DNA from: Odiellus spinosus
Taxonomy: Eukaryota; Arthropoda; Arachnida; Opiliones; Phalangiidae
Length of the DNA stretch: 64,000 nucleotides
Direction of reading: 5' to 3'
Assembly (NCBI GenBank): GCA_963920705.1
Contig: OY987226.1
Location: 32,787,686 to 32,851,685 of the forward strand
How positions within the stretch are numbered: position 1 is the stretch's first letter; the number at the start of each line of letters is the position of its first letter. The position numbers and the translations under genes were made by a program. Below the pieces are notes generated by a model that saw only the letters and a program-made list of their open reading frames with translations, did no database searches and was not told where the DNA came from. Below are positions 60,601-64,000 of this stretch, one piece after another.

Positions 60601-62273
60601 AGGCTTCGAATTAAAATCCAACAACATCGAGGTGCCGTTATCATTTCCTTGACAGTCCCCTTTAAACAGCGTTATGTTTCCAGACTCATTGGTCTGAGAA
60701 AATAAACACGGCGTTTCATTCTGACTAATAATGTAAGACTCTATAGTAGAATTTGCCGGTTTTGGCGCGGACACCATACTCATATCGCTGTCACTAACAA
60801 CCGAAGATTGCGAGATATCCAACCCATTTTTATTATTGTCACCTTCGTTATGATGAAGGGGAACTTCCAAGAGACTAGTTTGCCTATTTCCCAAGCGAGT
60901 TAAAATGTACGTACTTTCTAAATTATCAACTTTGGTCTGATCTTTCGAAATTTGATCAGGCATCGAATCCTGGCTATTTTCCAGAGTTAAATAACTGTCT
61001 CGGTTACCCGGACTATCGAATAAATTTACTTTCTTTACTTGATATAAATTAGAGGATGATTTTGCGTCACTTACTAGCCTAGAAGGTGATAAAGACATAG
61101 CGTTAAATAATAAACTATTTTCCATCGAAAGAGATGGTAGCAACGCGTTACTGACGGATGGATTTTTGTTATTTACGGAGTTATTGGATGATGGATTAGT
61201 ATCAGATAGATTCTTATTACTAGAGTTGAGTAAGACTTTCGTCGTCATAGTTTTATCATATTGATCAGTAGGCAGACTGGTGGTTATCAAAGAGTCACTC
61301 GCGGAGACGGAACACCTTAATTGAGAGCTAACGTTTGAGTTGTTCGTATTTTCCTCTAATTCATCGAGATGAAAGTTATTTTCATCCATCATAGAAACTG
61401 AGTGAGAAAGAATCGGGTCAGGAATGCTCAATTCACCCAAAGAATCTTGCGATGTTGCAATCAAGGGTGTCTGACTGATGAAGTTTAAACCGGGTGCGCC
61501 ATTTCTTCCTTCTTGCATTAAGATACTCTAGAGGGGGTTAAAAACAAATCTATTTGAAATTAGGAAAATTTTAGCTTAAAAATATATAACAACAGCAGTA
61601 AATAGAAGAGAGTCTGTTTCTTCCCTAAAATGCCCAGATGCCTTGTTGGAGGGGATATGGAAAAGCGCTAGACTTGCTTCAACCCCCCTCCTAGAATAAC
61701 CGAATCACCACTTTTCAGAACGAAATGTAGTTCGAATTAGAGTTTTTATTTATCCCGGCGTTGTCTGCTTATTTCTCTTTATATTATGGAGGGGACGCTA
61801 ACGTGCTAATATTGACGGGGATTCCTCAGGGATTACGTTGTAATGGGAAGAACCTTAGCTCTGGTTTGTGTCCTGCACTGAAGGCCCTCTATTGGATACC
61901 GTGATGTGGGGGGCGCTACAAGCGGGAATCTATGGCCTATATAATGATTTGTAAGAGAACAATATGGGGAGTTGGAACCTGGGATCGTGATGTACACTAC
62001 GTCCTGTATATTAAAGCATGCCTTGAAAACTATAAATATTGAGTGATCTATTTGTTAATAAGTTAAGTAACATACAGACGGTTACAACGTGACCAAATAT
62101 CGCTATTTAGCTTCCAGAGCGTGTTAACTGACCAAGGCTTAAAGTTGATACGCCTATGATATCATCAGTTTGTACAGGTTTAAAGTTAAATATTTAATAT
62201 AAAAATTTACTTGGGTGCCCTGATTTGTCCGCTTAAGTTTAGAATCAAGCATCATGTCGCGTTTTTCAGCCAT
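57621..62273 (-). CDS. Uncharacterised Ser/Asn-rich protein, 3 exons, 488 residues
   Basis: Exon 1 62273-62211 (MAEKRDMMLDSKLKRTNQ), exon 2 61527-60259, exon 3 57755-57621 (stop TAA). All junctions are phase 0: donors CAA|GTAAAT and CAG|GTTTGT, acceptors CTCTAG and TTTTTTTCAG. The single long frame of exon 2 alone would end at 60211; splicing replaces that tail with ALFGLEQENPLNSSADNLG. The protein is mostly low-complexity, rich in Ser, Asn, Asp and Glu, with no signal peptide or membrane segment. The one ordered-looking patch is near the C-terminus (NVIIVQNPDGTTTLQVPGNQ then FSLEALQALFGLEQ). Such patches occur in disordered transcriptional regulators, so a nuclear role is possible, but no family is recognised. 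Intron 2 (2.5 kb) is packed with MITEs. Confidence 0.8.
57798..58233. mobile_element. Foldback element in intron 2
   Basis: AATAGATGATATTATAAAAG at the left is matched by its reverse complement at the right end. Pairing resumes internally (CAACTACGTCA/TGATGACG region; GCGCGTGCAC). 436 bp with imperfect arms of about 170 bp. Non-coding. Confidence 0.75.
58716..59192. mobile_element. Large foldback MITE with TA flanks
   Basis: Arms of about 200 bp begin AAGGGAGAATGAAAGGCC and end GGCCTTTCATTCTCCCTT. They contain a central palindrome around ACGAGCGAGTACGCG. A TA dinucleotide lies on both sides (58714-58715, 59193-59194), as for Tc1/mariner-type MITEs. 477 bp. Arms are about 90% alike by eye, so relatively young. 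Confidence 0.85.
59505..60081. mobile_element. CCCTTAC-family MITE, copy 4, split by a nested element
   Basis: Left piece 59505-59567 (CCCTTACCGAATGTGAAGAGG...) and right piece 60016-60081 (...CTTAAGAATAACC and GGTAAAGGG) together resemble the copy at 53664. The left end has lost the AAAAAAGTTAGTCT part. The interruption is the TTAA-flanked element at 59568-60015. Confidence 0.8.
59568..60015. mobile_element. TTAA-flanked MITE nested in the CCCTTAC MITE
   Basis: Perfect TIRs ACAGGGTTCGTA/TACGAACCCTGT with TTAA on both sides (59564-59567, 60016-60019), as in piggyBac-like insertions. The interior has repeated TTCCCTGAC(T/C)TTTTCCAG motifs. 448 bp. Superfamily is inferred from the TTAA target only; the CAGGG start resembles hAT ends, but no 8-bp duplication is present. 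Confidence 0.82.
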
Positions 62274-62579
62274 AATTATTTAGCACGATAGTTGGTTTTT
62301 GGCGGTTCGAAGTTTTCGACTCCCGATATATTACCGTCGCTTTTATATAACCGGAAACGCAAGCCATCGGAGGATTTTTTTTTTCTCTTTCTCTCTCGTC
62401 TCTACCCATGATGCTTTGCAGCGGAAGTACGAAACGTACTATCTCAAGAAAAGATTACTCATTTCCTTAAGCTACGATTGTTTAGTCCATTTTATGGGGG
62501 GAAGAAGCATCAAACAAGGCGCGATGCATTAGCAACGCTTAAGTTCAAGGGAGGAAACAGACTCTTCTATTTACTGTTG
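61590..62579. repeat. Inverted repeats flanking exon 1 and promoter of the 488-residue gene
   Basis: Left arm 61590-61626 (CAGTAAATAGAAGAG then TCTGTTTC) and right arm 62548-62579 (GAAACAGA, CTCTTCTATTTACTG) are inverted copies of about 30 bp with small indels. The 990-bp interval holds the promoter, exon 1 and most of intron 1. No target duplication is visible. Confidence 0.6.
62340..62349 (-). promoter_or_regulatory. Possible TATA box of the 488-residue gene
   Basis: Minus-strand TATATAAAAG lies about 67 bp upstream of the ATG at 62273, leaving room for a start site near 62315. Confidence 0.45.
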
Positions 62580-64000
62580 ACAAGAGTAGCTAGTAACAGC
62601 GTTCATTTAGAAAACCTGCTCTAAAAGTAATTGTTATTGATTCTACTTCTATAAAGACATGTTTGAATAGTAAAACATTCAGGATGCATCTCCAAATTGT
62701 TCAAAAACTTGGAACGTTCTGATTTTGGCATTCATTAAAAGGAGAACCACTAATCAAAAGACGCGCCACCTTTGGCCTAAAAATCAACGCGACACATACT
62801 ATCTTGTAGAATTTCATGCGTATAATCTTACATACACAGCGCTTGTTGAGGATATTTTTTACGATGCCAAAGGTGGATCAGTCAAAGATTCTCCAAGATA
62901 TCTTTTTCACAATTCAGACAATTTCTGAATGTTTTAACACACAAAGAAGTCTTATCTTTAGCAGTACAATTGATTAAAAATCCTCTTCACCGTCCCTTTA
63001 AGAAAAAGTGTTCTTGTTTAAGAAGTACCCACAAAAAAGTTAGTCAATACAACAAGAATAGTAGTAATCCTGATTAATGTATAAAACCGAGCTGAAAATG
63101 GTTAACTTGGTTTTTTACGTGGAGTGATGACGTCATCACTACACGTTATAGAAAGATGGCCCGAAATACAGATGTAGTTGGGGGAAAGAACGTAGCTTTC
63201 AGAGCGTTTACTCCCCTTCGCGTCGCTCTAAAAAAGGGCAAATTTTTCGTGTTACACCCATGTTTTCGTCGACAGTTGAGAGTTTTCTCTCTCTCTGGCT
63301 GGAGTCCCTGGCGCCATCTGGCGTGAAGACTCCTTTCTCCATTTATTTATTTTTCGATTTATTTTTGCGCGGGTAAGAATCATTTACATTTTTTACCGAG
63401 TACTCGATTGACCATCACTCAACGTTTATCCAGACTGTCTGGATACCTCTTGTTTAGAAACTCTTAATGGATACTTTAAGAAGGAAGAACAAGACGGCCG
63501 AATGATCTTTTAAAAGATAAATCAATGAAATTTCAGGACGAGTCTTTTGGCAAATGCATCATATGAAGAAAAATTAACCTAGCAAGCAAGACTGTTAATA
63601 GTTCAATAGAGACAAAGAAGTTTAATACCTTTTGCTTGAGTGGCCACAGTGACCTGACTTACTAGTTCAAGTTGTGCCTGCCATGCCATTTTTTTTTTTA
63701 ATTCATCCGCCCAAATACAACCCCTTTCCCTGCCTTTAAATTACGGCTAGTAAAAATAATGTAGGACATGTTCTATAAATTACTTGTCAGACTTGATCCA
63801 AACTTTATATTAACTGTGGGGAGCTCCTACATTTTTTTATCGCGTCATTGTCATTGAGTTCACATTCACTAGGGGTAAGCAAATGAGTTATGCTGACGAC
63901 TAGTTTGACGTCAAACTCATCAAAGGTGTGACGTCAATAACAGTGACCTAAGGATTTAAAAAAAAACTTGTAGCGGGGATTAACAGTTCCTTTAATCATA
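62580..64000. other. Right-hand intergenic DNA
   Basis: A 67-codon open frame at 62725-62928 shows no family resemblance. A partial CCCTTAC-family scrap (AAAAAAGTTAGTC) lies near 63034. The CRE-containing palindrome at 63117-63146 has its own entry. A CAGTGACCTGACTTAC motif near 63647 also occurs near 54169. No gene can be supported. Confidence 0.5.
63117..63146. repeat. 30-bp palindrome centred on TGACGTCA
   Basis: ACGTGGAGTGATGAC is followed directly by GTCATCACTACACGT, one mismatch from perfect. The centre is the CRE consensus TGACGTCA. The left half plus its flank (TTTTTACGTGGAGTGATGAC) occurs again at about 813-832. Confidence 0.8.

Noticed and set aside
62725-62928. 67-codon frame beginning MAFIKRRTTNQKTRH
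   Set aside because: No recognisable family, no splice or promoter context, and its length is within chance expectation.

Overview
The window is eukaryotic and almost certainly from an arthropod. It is AT-rich, with spliced genes whose introns range from 66 bp to several kb. It carries an NPC2/ML-domain secreted lipid-binding protein and a divergent ionotropic receptor (IR), a chemoreceptor class known only from protostomes. Introns and intergenic DNA are full of short foldback and MITE-like DNA elements. The species cannot be named from the sequence.

Layout: (1) 1-5.3 kb holds a complete four-exon NPC2-like gene on the minus strand, then about 2.5 kb of foldback repeats. (2) 5.38-43.20 kb is a huge tandem array of tRNA-Gly(GCC) genes, all on the minus strand. 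I counted 221 copies by hand. The basic unit is one 71-nt tRNA plus a spacer made of 1 to 7 copies of a 29-bp sub-repeat, so copy-to-copy distances fall on a 29-bp ladder (about 135, 164, 193, 222, 251, 280, 310 bp). Units are amplified again in blocks, with recurring offsets of about 1.09, 3.97, 9.16 and 3.03 kb. Several defective tRNA classes have been copied along with the intact ones: a 9-nt deletion removing the anticodon, T-loop and D-loop changes, and mismatched acceptor stems. A single 200-bp foldback transposon at 41.29 kb is the only foreign insertion I saw in the array. (3) 43.9-56.6 kb holds a plus-strand IR gene reconstructed from eight exons with matching phases; its third large exon appears to have a one-base frame disruption. 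Its introns contain many MITE-like elements, a tRNA-like SINE head, a 40-bp minisatellite bounded by inverted repeats, and a decayed Gypsy pol fragment. (4) 57.6-62.3 kb holds a minus-strand three-exon gene for a 488-residue Ser/Asn-rich protein that I do not recognise, with two large foldback elements and a nested MITE in its second intron. (5) 62.6-64 kb has no gene I can support.

The genes do not form a pathway. The biologically striking part is the tRNA-Gly array, a candidate for a satellite-like, recently amplified Pol III locus. It could be a dosage solution for glycine-rich proteins, a selfish tRNA satellite, or both. The sequence alone does not decide which.
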